Origin: Candidatus Latescibacterota bacterium
Lineage (GTDB): Bacteria; Latescibacterota; UBA2968; GCA-2709665
Assembly (NCBI GenBank): GCA_030746455.1
Contig: JASLMQ010000503.1
Location: 1 to 5,930 of the forward strand
Direction of reading: 5' to 3'
Length of the DNA stretch: 5,930 bases
Shown here piece after piece: positions 1 to 5,930 of this stretch. Each line of letters starts with the position of its first letter. The stretch's first letter is position 1. Below the pieces are notes generated by a model. It saw only the letters and a program-made list of their open reading frames with translations. It ran no database searches and was not told the DNA's origin. A program made the position numbers and the translations under genes.

Positions 1-855
1 GACGTCGCGCTGGCCTGGCACCCCGGCGCTGGATCGGGGGTGAGCAATGCAGGCGGGTCCTCTCTGGACTCGCTTGTTTTCGAGTTCTTCGGCCGAACGG
101 CGCATGGTGCCAGTGCCCACACCGGCAGGAGCGCACTGGACGGGGTGATGCTGATGGACGTGGCGGCCAACTACTTGAGGGAGCACGTGCCCGAGAACGT
201 GCGTATCCACATGGTGGTCCGCGACGGCGGCGACGCGCCGAACGTGGTGCCGGCCTACGCCAAGGCCTGGTACTACGTACGGGGTAAGGACCGCGCCCAG
301 GTGGACGAGGTCCGCAAGCGGCTGATCAAGTGTGCCGAAGGCGCGGCACAGGCCACCGAGACGACGATGAAGTGGTACCGGGTGACGGCGGTCTATCCAC
401 GGCTTCCCAATGACGCGATGTGCCAGGCCACGCGGAAGAACCTGGAGCTCTTCGGCCCGCCCAGGCCCACGCAGGACGATCGGAAGCGCGCGCGAAAGAT
501 CGGTCTGAAGGGAGACTTCGACACGTCGATCGCCAAGGGCACGGGCTCGCAGGGGAGGGGGTCGTCAGACGAAGACAACGTGTCCTGGCTCGCGCCCATG
601 GGGCGTTTCCAGCTCGCGTGCTATGCGAAGGGCGCACCGGGACATCATCGGGATCTGGCCGCACAGGCGGCGCTGCCGTTTGCCCAGCGGGCCGCTCTCC
701 AGGCCGGGAAGGTCTTTGCCGGTACCGCCCTGGATCTGTGCCAGGATCCCGATCTGGTCCGAAAGATCCGAGCGGAGTTCAGGAAGCGGACCAAGGGGTT
801 CACGTACAATCCGTTGATTCCGAAGCGGCAGAAGGTCCCTGTCGATCCCCCCTGA
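1..855 (+). CDS. AbgB-like M20 family amidohydrolase, C-terminal part (5' truncated)
   Basis: The reading frame is open from the first base, so the N-terminus lies outside the window; 284 residues remain against about 480 in E. coli AbgB. The family (M20 metallopeptidases, aminobenzoyl-glutamate utilization protein B) hydrolyses the amide bond of N-acyl amino acids such as p-aminobenzoyl-glutamate, in the cytoplasm, using a two-metal site. Visible family features, in order, are ALAWHPG at the window start, FFGRTAHGASAH (His codon at 103-105), GRSALDGVMLMD, LREHVPENVRIH, GGDAPNVVPAYAKAWYYVR in the dimerisation (lid) domain, SSDEDNVSWLAP, and a late GAPGHH before an Ala-rich helix. The GTG at 40 is only the first internal start codon and lies inside the conserved region, so it is not the true start. 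The stop is 17 bases before the dipeptidase ATG, which suggests one transcript. The family is fairly sure; the substrate is unknown, since AbgB-like proteins are widely annotated simply as amidohydrolases. Confidence 0.88.
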   Translation, partial: DVALAWHPGAGSGVSNAGGSSLDSLVFEFFGRTAHGASAHTGRSALDGVMLMDVAANYLREHVPENVRIHMVVRDGGDAPNVVPAYAKAWYYVRGKDRAQVDEVRKRLIKCAEGAAQATETTMKWYRVTAVYPRLPNDAMCQATRKNLELFGPPRPTQDDRKRARKIGLKGDFDTSIAKGTGSQGRGSSDEDNVSWLAPMGRFQLACYAKGAPGHHRDLAAQAALPFAQRAALQAGKVFAGTALDLCQDPDLVRKIRAEFRKRTKGFTYNPLIPKRQKVPVDPP

Positions 856-859
856 CCAC

Positions 860-865
860 AAGGAG
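860..865 (+). promoter_or_regulatory. Ribosome binding site of the dipeptidase gene
   Basis: AAGGAG lies 7 bases before the ATG at 873. It fixes this start, although the same frame stays open upstream to about 420 within the preceding gene. It sits in the short gap after the M20 stop, as expected for translation of a second cistron. Confidence 0.8.
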
Positions 866-872
866 TCGAACG

Positions 873-1898
873 ATGCCAGAGATCAGCCTGGAAGCGGCAC
901 AAGAGCTTCACATGAGCGTGTTGAAGATCGATGGTCACAACGACACTCCGGTGGAACGGGTGGCCCGGGGTGAGCGGCCGATGGATCTGAAGCCCCGAGA
1001 CGAGGCCTATCACTGCGACATTCCGAGGATGAAAGAGGGTGGATACACCTGCGGATTCTTCATCGTGGGGAACGGCCCGAGCGCCGACATTCGGGTGACC
1101 ACCGAACAGGTCCTCGAACAGGTCGAGCACTACCCCGATGACCTGATGCTCGTGAGGTCGTCCGGAGACGTGGAGGAGGCGCACGACTCGGGCAAGGTCG
1201 GTGTGATGATGTCCATCGAAGGCGCCGGACGGTGGCTGTCCGGCGAGCTGGATGCGCTGAGGCTATTCCATCGCCTCGGGATCCGCTCGGTGGGCATCAC
1301 GCACGGTGAAGGAGGCGATGAGCCGACGTTTCTGCAAGGGACGAGGAGCACGTTCGGACCCTGCACAGCGGATGATCGAGAGGATCAGCGGAAGAACGCC
1401 GAGGGCCTAACGGCCTTCGGGAAGGAGGTGCTGGCCGAGAGCAACCGGCTGGGGGTGATCACGGATCTCGCACACATAAACGACAAGGCCTTCTACGAGG
1501 TCCTGGAGCACTCGTCCCTGCCGGTGACGATGAGCCATACGGCCGTGTTCTCGCAGTGCCCCCACTATCGCTGTTTGACCGACGACCAGATCAAGGCCCT
1601 GGCCCAGGTCGGCGGGGTGATGGGAATCGCGTTCTGCCCGGGATTCATCGACCCGGAAGACGCCACGACCGACCGGATCGTCGACCACGTGGTGCACGTC
1701 AGAGACCTGGTGGGGATCGAAACGGTGGCCATCGGCACGGACTACGACGGCATGGGGCAGACCATCCCGGTGGTGCCCGACGTGTCACAGCTCGTCCACC
1801 TGACGCGCGCGATGATGGCGCGCGGGCTGTCTGAGGATGAGATCCGCAAGGTGTGGGGAGGGAACTTCCTGAGGCTGTTCAAGGCGACCATCGGCTGA
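873..1898 (+). CDS. M19 family (membrane/renal dipeptidase-type) zinc dipeptidase
   Basis: This 341-residue protein is complete and of normal length for bacterial M19 enzymes, which hydrolyse dipeptides, often including those with a C-terminal D-amino acid, with a binuclear zinc site in a TIM barrel. The metal and catalytic residues known from human renal dipeptidase have counterparts: H22 and D24 in DGHNDT, bridging E116 in MSIEGA, H201 in DLAHIND, H222 in MSHTAVFS, R233 eleven residues later (the same spacing as H219-R230 in the human enzyme), and D290 in IGTDYDG. The C-terminus GGNFLRLFKA is also typical. No signal peptide or membrane segment is seen at the N-terminus, so the enzyme is probably cytoplasmic despite the family name. 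The start at 873 is supported by AAGGAG at good spacing. With the upstream M20 gene it forms a two-enzyme amide/peptide hydrolysis pair. The family is near certain; the substrate is not. Confidence 0.96.
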   Translation: MPEISLEAAQELHMSVLKIDGHNDTPVERVARGERPMDLKPRDEAYHCDIPRMKEGGYTCGFFIVGNGPSADIRVTTEQVLEQVEHYPDDLMLVRSSGDVEEAHDSGKVGVMMSIEGAGRWLSGELDALRLFHRLGIRSVGITHGEGGDEPTFLQGTRSTFGPCTADDREDQRKNAEGLTAFGKEVLAESNRLGVITDLAHINDKAFYEVLEHSSLPVTMSHTAVFSQCPHYRCLTDDQIKALAQVGGVMGIAFCPGFIDPEDATTDRIVDHVVHVRDLVGIETVAIGTDYDGMGQTIPVVPDVSQLVHLTRAMMARGLSEDEIRKVWGGNFLRLFKATIG

Positions 1899-1917
1899 CA
1901 CCGAACGTCAAAACCTT

Positions 1918-1947
1918 ACCACAGATGAACACGGATGAACACCGATC
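1918..1947 (+). repeat. Short 10-bp-period repeat (GATGAACAC units) in the intergenic spacer
   Basis: After ACCACA come two exact copies of GATGAACAC (1924-1932 and 1934-1942), each one base apart, then a degraded third unit beginning CGATC. The period is 10 bases, about one helical turn. From memory, the motif family ACCACAGATGAACAC is dispersed in intergenic regions of many environmental bacterial genomes and is often mistranslated as a spurious peptide of the form PQMNTDEHR, which is exactly what the + frame gives here. It lies in the 149-base spacer between the dipeptidase and the next gene. Its function is unknown. Confidence 0.65.
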
Positions 1948-2035
1948 GAAGGGCACCAAGTCCAGAGGTCGGCCGAGCCGCGGCCAGGCCAAGACGAGGT
2001 CGGGGATAGCCGAGCTGGCTCGCGATGGTTCCAGT

Positions 2036-2040
2036 AGAGG
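2036..2040 (+). promoter_or_regulatory. Ribosome binding site for the upstream start at 2048
   Basis: AGAGG lies 7 bases before the ATG at 2048. It supports the longer form of the protein, which carries a signal-peptide-like N-terminus. A second, stronger candidate site serves the downstream ATG at 2123. Confidence 0.5.
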
Positions 2041-2047
2041 TAGCACG

Positions 2048-3499
2048 ATGAAAGCCGCACTCAATGCCGCACTTGCTGCCTCTCTGATCGCGTTTCCTCT
2101 GTCGTCGGAGGGGAGGCCACGTATGTCCCGGTCCGGGATTCTTGAAACGGTTCTGGAGAACACAGAGCCGCTTGCGCACCCTCGCGGGAGCCGGATGCCC
2201 CTCTACCTGTGGGGGGTGATGGACCTCGGAGCGGAGGATGAGACCGAGGCCGAGTCCCTCATCCGTCGCTTCGACGAGCGCGGAATCGCCGTGGTCTCCA
2301 CGTGGCATCCCAACAGGCAGGAAGAGAGCCTCGCCCAGGCGATCCGGATCGGGCGGATCCAGCAGCGCCTAGGCCTTCGCGTGAACGTGAACGCCAACCA
2401 CGTGCTGCATCGGTTCTGTAACGGTGATCCGCAGACCGCCCACGTGGGTGCCGATGGAGAGCCCTTCTTCGATTTGTCGTTCAGTAAGTCGGTGAAGATG
2501 GGGTGCCCCTTCGCGCTCGGGTTCCGCTACGCGGAGATGCGCGAACGCGTCGACTTCTTCGCTCGAGGCTATGCGGAGAGCGGCGTGGATGTCGGTTTCG
2601 TCTTCGCCGACTGGGAGATCGACGGCGCGATCGAGTGGAACGGCGCGTGGGAGGCATCCAAGCGGTGCACCCGGTGTCGTGAGCACATACCGGACATCCA
2701 CGACTTCTCGTCGTTTCAGACGGCCATCCGGAAGGTGCGCTCACAGATGCAGCGGACGGCCTACTCGGAGGTGATGAAGTCACGCTTCCCCAAGGTGCTG
2801 GTCGGGAACTACGGTGTGTATCCGCACAACGGATATCGGTACTGGTACGACTACTTCGAGGAATTTGTGGAGGGGGCGCCGTTTCGGGCCGACGGCCGCG
2901 CACGCTACCGGGAATGGGCGCACGAGTTCGACGCGACGGGGTATACCTTCGCCATGCCGGTCGTCTACACCTGGTACCCGACCTTCGGGTGGTACGGTTT
3001 CGAGAACCCGGACTACCGCTGGTTCTACAACATGCTGATGGTGGCCTCGAACGCGGGAGAGCATACGCCCGTCGATGTACCCATCATCTCCTTCGTGCAC
3101 TGGCACACGACGTCGCCTCCGAAGGAACCGGATCCGGACGTGAAGCAGTTCAGCCGGGAGAACTACCAGGAGCTGCTCTGGCACATGCTGCTCCGCGGCC
3201 ACGACACGCTGTTCCTGTGGTGTCCAAGAGACGAGATCGCTGAGGAGGTCCGTGCGCTCCACAAGGTCTATGCCGCGTCGATGGCGTACAACGCCTTCCT
3301 GAGCGATGGCGAGCCCGTGACCTTCGAGGTACCGACGCAGCAAGGCCCTGTTGTCTCTGCCCTCAGGTCGGGGAACCGTCTGCTCGTGCGACGGACCGAT
3401 TTCACGGACACGAAGGAGCCGGTTGCGCTCGAGGTCTACGGGAAGACGGTGCAGATTCCCCGTGTCGAGGGGGCGTGCCAGATCATCGAGCTGGAGTGA
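2048..3499 (+). CDS. Probable exported TIM-barrel hydrolase-like protein, possibly GH56-like
   Basis: I do not recognise a named family for this 483-residue protein. Residues 1-22 (Lys2, then an Ala/Leu-rich stretch ending near SSEG) look like a weak signal peptide. Residues about 45-400 show alternating strand and helix motifs of a barrel: LYLWGVMD, GIAVVSTWHP, LGLRVNVNANH, VDVGFVFADWEIDG (D188-W189-E190), KVLVGNYGVYPHNGY from about 250, a stretch very rich in Trp and Tyr, IISFVHWHTT (H351, H353) and DTLFLWC. Asp-Trp-Glu at a strand end, then a helix, then NYGVYP and a late LW motif, follow the order of GH56 hyaluronidases (catalytic D-x-E; GFYGFPDCYNY; VLWG). Aromatic-rich clefts often bind sugars. 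A CxxC pair (C207, C210) follows the acidic motif. Residues about 418-483 look beta-rich, like the accessory domains of glycoside hydrolases. The next gene is 39 bases downstream. The CDS itself is near certain; carbohydrate activity is inference. Confidence 0.85.
   Translation: MKAALNAALAASLIAFPLSSEGRPRMSRSGILETVLENTEPLAHPRGSRMPLYLWGVMDLGAEDETEAESLIRRFDERGIAVVSTWHPNRQEESLAQAIRIGRIQQRLGLRVNVNANHVLHRFCNGDPQTAHVGADGEPFFDLSFSKSVKMGCPFALGFRYAEMRERVDFFARGYAESGVDVGFVFADWEIDGAIEWNGAWEASKRCTRCREHIPDIHDFSSFQTAIRKVRSQMQRTAYSEVMKSRFPKVLVGNYGVYPHNGYRYWYDYFEEFVEGAPFRADGRARYREWAHEFDATGYTFAMPVVYTWYPTFGWYGFENPDYRWFYNMLMVASNAGEHTPVDVPIISFVHWHTTSPPKEPDPDVKQFSRENYQELLWHMLLRGHDTLFLWCPRDEIAEEVRALHKVYAASMAYNAFLSDGEPVTFEVPTQQGPVVSALRSGNRLLVRRTDFTDTKEPVALEVYGKTVQIPRVEGACQIIELE
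2112..2116 (+). promoter_or_regulatory. Strong Shine-Dalgarno-like site inside the gene, before an alternative start at 2123
   Basis: GGAGG, within the longer purine run GGAGGGGAGG (2107-2116), lies 6 bases before an in-frame ATG at 2123. Starting there would delete residues 1-25 and give a protein beginning MSRSGILETV with no signal peptide. The match is better than that of the 2048 start, so the short form is a real alternative. It could also be chance in GC-rich coding sequence. Confidence 0.4.
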
Positions 3500-3528
3500 C
3501 AGGAACCCGAGGCGAGATCATACTGGCT

Positions 3529-3533
3529 GGAGG
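3529..3533 (+). promoter_or_regulatory. Ribosome binding site deciding the start of the isomerase-like gene
   Basis: GGAGG lies 5 bases before the GTG at 3539. An in-frame GTG at 3533 overlaps this site and so could not use it. The first family motif (LGISTAIYQK) begins only near 3584, where an in-frame TTG has no such site before it. Confidence 0.55.
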
Positions 3534-3538
3534 TGAAG

Positions 3539-4375
3539 GTGGGGGGCGCGCAGGGCTGGTCAGTCGAAGAGATCCGATCGCGGTTGGGTATCTCGACCGC
3601 GATCTATCAGAAGGTGCGGCTGGGTGCACCTCAGATCGCGTCGATCCGGAGAGCGGGCATCGAGAGGATCGAGCTCCTGGTCAAGGCGGAGAGCTTCGAG
3701 CCCCAGAACCCATTCCAGGTGGCGGAGGTGCTGGGAGAGGCCAACCGGCAGGGGATGGCCGTGGTGTCGGTGCACGGGAGCCTTCAGCTGGACTATCGGT
3801 CCGAGGATGAGGATGTCCGCTCTCAAGTGATGGCGGAGACACTGGAGACGGTCCGGTTCGCCGAGGAGGCCGGGGCGTCGGTGTTCGTCGCCCACTTCGG
3901 CGCGGGGGACAGGGCGAGGGAGATCGTGGAAACCGTTCTGGATGAGACGCGGGACCTGGGGATCGTCCTGACGACCGAAACGATGGGCGGCGACCATACG
4001 CGCTACTTCGGCACCGTCGACCGCGTCGGATCCGAGCGATTCGGGCTGACCGTGGACATCGGCCACCCGAGAGACGCCGACGGCGTCAATCCGTTCGTGA
4101 AGCCGGAACGGGCGCGGGAGGCCCTCGTGGCGTGTGGCGCGCGCGTTCGGCACCTGCACCTGCACGAGACGTTCGACCTGGAAGAGAAGCGCGATCACCA
4201 CCCGCCTCTGCATCCGGGCGGCATCATTGAATGGGGGAGTGTGTTCGGTGCCCTGAGTGACATCGAGTACCAGGGCGAGCTCCTCTTCGAGGACGGCCGA
4301 GGAGAGGATCCCGCGGCATGGAGTCGGGCCACGGGGGACTTCCCCGAGGCCTTTGTCGAGCGCTACGGCGGTTGA
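3539..4375 (+). CDS. Sugar phosphate isomerase/epimerase-like (xylose isomerase-like) TIM-barrel protein
   Basis: The protein has 278 residues from the GTG at 3539, a usual length for this superfamily (AP endonuclease family 2 / xylose isomerase-like). Members are metal-dependent isomerases, epimerases or dehydratases of sugars, sugar acids and inositols in the cytoplasm. Barrel motifs appear in order: LGISTAIYQK (16-25), RRAGIERIELL (38-47), AVVSVHG (H79), SVFVAHFG (H119), VLTTETMG (E147), GLTVDIGHP (D173, H176), VRHLHLHE (H205, H207, H209, E210), HHPPLHPGGIIEWGSVFGAL and GELLFED (E251). E147, D173, H176, one of H207/H209 and E251 fit the usual metal and catalytic positions. The 15 residues before the first strand are not typical; if the TTG at 3584 were used, the protein would start at that strand. 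A GTG at 3533 is another option, but GGAGG fits 3539 best. The gene lies between the exported protein and the symporter, consistent with catabolism of an imported sugar-like compound. The exact reaction cannot be assigned. Confidence 0.9.
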   Translation: MGGAQGWSVEEIRSRLGISTAIYQKVRLGAPQIASIRRAGIERIELLVKAESFEPQNPFQVAEVLGEANRQGMAVVSVHGSLQLDYRSEDEDVRSQVMAETLETVRFAEEAGASVFVAHFGAGDRAREIVETVLDETRDLGIVLTTETMGGDHTRYFGTVDRVGSERFGLTVDIGHPRDADGVNPFVKPERAREALVACGARVRHLHLHETFDLEEKRDHHPPLHPGGIIEWGSVFGALSDIEYQGELLFEDGRGEDPAAWSRATGDFPEAFVERYGG

Positions 4376-4386
4376 CCGACCGCATG

Positions 4387-4398
4387 GCGTAGATACGC
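4387..4398. promoter_or_regulatory. Small near-palindrome in the gap before the symporter gene
   Basis: GCGTAGATACGC is two 5-base arms (GCGTA and TACGC) around a central GA. GGCGTAG also occurs at 4386-4392 and again at 4411-4417, just before the symporter ATG. The element could be an operator half-site pair or nothing. It is too short for a terminator hairpin and has no T-run. Confidence as a functional site is low. Confidence 0.15.
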
Positions 4399-4419
4399 GA
4401 ACACTTATCGGGCGTAGCG

Positions 4420-5930
4420 ATGCCAGCCGACGCGATACAGAACCTGCCATCGAACTTCGGGACGATCGACTGGGCGATCGTGGCCGCCTACCTTGCCGGG
4501 ACCGTGGCTGTCGGGATCTACGCCAACCGGTTCATCAGGAACATGGCCGACTACATGGTGGCCGGGCGCTCGCTGAAGCCATACCTCGCCGTGGCGACGA
4601 TGATCGGCAGCGAGCTGGGCCTGGTGACGGTGATGTACATGGCCCAGAAGGGGTTCACCGGCGGGTTCGCGGCCTTCCACATCGGGCTGATCGCGGGGGT
4701 GTCGACGCTGATCATCGGGTTGACGGGCTTCATCGTGGTGCCCCTCAGGGCGATGGGCGTGATGACCATCCCCGAATTCTACGAAAGACGGTTCGGACGC
4801 GGGGTGCGCATTGCGGGCGGCATTATACTTGCGTTCGCGGGCATCCTCAACATGGGGTTGTTCCTGAAGGCCGGGGCGATCTTCGTCACGGGCCTCACGG
4901 GGCTTACCGATCCGATCTACGTATCGCTGGTGATGACGGTCATGCTCGCCATCGTACTCCTCTACACGATCCTGGGGGGCATGGTCTCCGTCGTGATCAC
5001 CGACTACGTGCAGTTCGTCGTGTTGTCCTTCGGCATCATCTTCGCGTGCGGGATGGCGGTCCACACGCTGGGCTGGTCTCACATCGTGGATACCGTGCGC
5101 GTTATCCACGGCGAGGCGGGATTCAACCCCATGCACGAAGGAACCGGGTTCGGGCCCTCGTACATGGTGTGGATGATCTTTACGGCCGGTATCGTGTCCT
5201 CCGCGGTCTGGCAGACGTCGGTGATGCGCGCGTGCGCCGCGGAGAGCACGGCGGTCGTGAAGAAGCTCTACGTGTGGTCTTCGATCGGATTTCTCATCCG
5301 GTTTATGCTGCCGCAGTTCCTGGGCATCTGCGCGCTGGTCTACTTCTTCCACCACGATGCGGGTCGCGCGGTCTTCTTCAGTGGGAGCGCACCGGTTACC
5401 GACTCGGCCGTGACCCTCAGGGCGATGCCCGTGTTCCTGAGCCAGATCCTGCCCGCGGGCATCATCGGCTTGATCGGGGCGGGCCTCCTGGCGGCGTTCA
5501 TGTCGACGCACGACAGCTACCTGCTTTGCTGGGCCTCGGTGCTCACGCACGACGTGGTGGCCCCCATCTCCGGGGAGACCCTGTCGACCCGCGCGCGGCT
5601 TCTGCTGTCGCGTGCGTTCATCTTCATCATCGGGGCCTTTCTGCTGGTCTGGGGGTTGTGGTACGACCTGGGCCAGGACCTGTGGGACTACATGGCCATA
5701 AGCGGCGCGATCTACTTCACGGGCGCTTTCGCGCTTCTGTGCCTGGGTCTCTACTGGAAGCGGGCGAGCACCACCGGGGCCTACCTGGCGCTGTTTGCGG
5801 GGATCGCGTCGATCGTCGGGCTCGTCCCGGTCAAAAAGGCGCTCGGGCTCGAGGTGTTGACCGCGGCCCACGTTGGACTCGGGGCCGCATCGCTGTCTCT
5901 GATACTGATGTTCGTCGGATCTCTACTGTT
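4420..5930 (+). CDS. Sodium:solute symporter family (SSF) transporter, 3' truncated
   Basis: The frame runs from the ATG at 4420 to the window end without a stop, giving 503 residues. An in-frame TAG at 4390 and no other start codon before 4420 make this ATG the first possible start; no good Shine-Dalgarno precedes it. SSF proteins (PutP, vSGLT, sialic acid and sugar carriers) import a solute with Na+ across the inner membrane. Many hydrophobic segments are visible, at roughly 17-36, 54-75, 83-108, 131-158, 167-187, 191-215, 247-264, 285-310, 340-360, 397-415 and 428-445, with two more after 450. Family motifs are YMVAGRSLKPYLA (45-57), MTIPEFYERRFG (115-126), GGMVSVVITDYVQF (186-199, the SSF signature region), WQTSVMRACAAES (264-276), and AAFMSTHDS (358-366), whose Ser/Thr residues match the Na2 sodium site region. 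The length is already near the family norm (480-600), so little is missing. The substrate cannot be told. The gene follows the isomerase-like gene by 44 bases and probably supplies it with substrate. Confidence 0.95.
   Translation, partial: MPADAIQNLPSNFGTIDWAIVAAYLAGTVAVGIYANRFIRNMADYMVAGRSLKPYLAVATMIGSELGLVTVMYMAQKGFTGGFAAFHIGLIAGVSTLIIGLTGFIVVPLRAMGVMTIPEFYERRFGRGVRIAGGIILAFAGILNMGLFLKAGAIFVTGLTGLTDPIYVSLVMTVMLAIVLLYTILGGMVSVVITDYVQFVVLSFGIIFACGMAVHTLGWSHIVDTVRVIHGEAGFNPMHEGTGFGPSYMVWMIFTAGIVSSAVWQTSVMRACAAESTAVVKKLYVWSSIGFLIRFMLPQFLGICALVYFFHHDAGRAVFFSGSAPVTDSAVTLRAMPVFLSQILPAGIIGLIGAGLLAAFMSTHDSYLLCWASVLTHDVVAPISGETLSTRARLLLSRAFIFIIGAFLLVWGLWYDLGQDLWDYMAISGAIYFTGAFALLCLGLYWKRASTTGAYLALFAGIASIVGLVPVKKALGLEVLTAAHVGLGAASLSLILMFVGSLL

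Noticed and set aside
420..872. Upstream extension of the dipeptidase frame
   Set aside because: It overlaps the conserved M20 coding sequence in another frame and has a shadow-like composition. AAGGAG before the ATG at 873 and the usual M19 length set the start there.
1971..1985. GGCCG/CGGCC hairpin as a possible terminator after the dipeptidase
   Set aside because: The stem is only 5 base pairs with a 5-base loop and no T-run. Such stems are common by chance in GC-rich DNA.
1853..2047. Upstream extension of the frame of the unknown barrel protein
   Set aside because: It overlaps the dipeptidase end and crosses the intergenic repeat, giving a PQMNTDEHR-type peptide known as a translation artefact. 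A ribosome site and leader-like start occur at 2048.
2780..3343. 187-codon open frame on the minus strand
   Set aside because: It lies entirely within the strongly coding + strand gene, has no motifs, and has a shadow-like Arg/Val/His composition.
3560..4450. 296-codon open frame on the minus strand
   Set aside because: It lies opposite the isomerase-like gene, has no recognisable motifs, and is Arg/His/Pro-rich as expected from antisense GC-rich codons.
4405..5871. 488-codon open frame on the minus strand
   Set aside because: Its product is low-complexity and dominated by Arg, His, Asp and Gln, the typical antisense image of a GC-rich membrane protein gene. The + strand frame has unmistakable SSF motifs.

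Overview
The window is a GC-rich bacterial segment with five protein genes, all on the + strand and closely spaced. The first (5' end) and last (3' end) are cut by the window edges. No RNA gene, CRISPR array, transposase or phage gene is visible. GC-rich codon use is similar across all five genes, so nothing looks like a recent foreign insert. The gene set and one intergenic repeat fit an environmental bacterium of a planctomycete-, Latescibacteria- or Armatimonadetes-like kind. That placement is a guess from gene style; there is no phylogenetic marker.

Layout: (1) 1-855, C-terminal part of an AbgB-type M20 amidohydrolase; (2) 873-1898, a complete M19 (renal/membrane dipeptidase family) metallopeptidase with all expected zinc-site residues; (3) 1899-2047, a short spacer holding a 10-bp-period repeat (GATGAACAC units) of a type scattered through many environmental genomes; (4) 2048-3499, a probably exported protein of unrecognised family with an aromatic-rich, TIM-barrel-like layout, an Asp-Trp-Glu motif and a beta-rich C-terminus, whose motif order resembles GH56 hyaluronidases; (5) 3539-4375, a sugar phosphate isomerase/epimerase-like (xylose isomerase-like) TIM barrel; (6) 4420 to the window end, a sodium:solute symporter with at least 503 residues. 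The symporter is easily missed because it has no stop in the window and a long antisense frame lies across it.

Together the genes look like a catabolic or scavenging operon. A Na+ symporter would import a small solute, an isomerase/epimerase-like enzyme would convert a sugar or sugar acid, two metallohydrolases would cleave amide or dipeptide bonds, and a possibly exported hydrolase-like protein would act on an external substrate. An amino-acylated or peptide-linked carbohydrate would need all of these activities, but the substrate cannot be read from the sequence. The least explained part is the 2048-3499 gene. I see no clear evidence of a wholly new multi-gene system.
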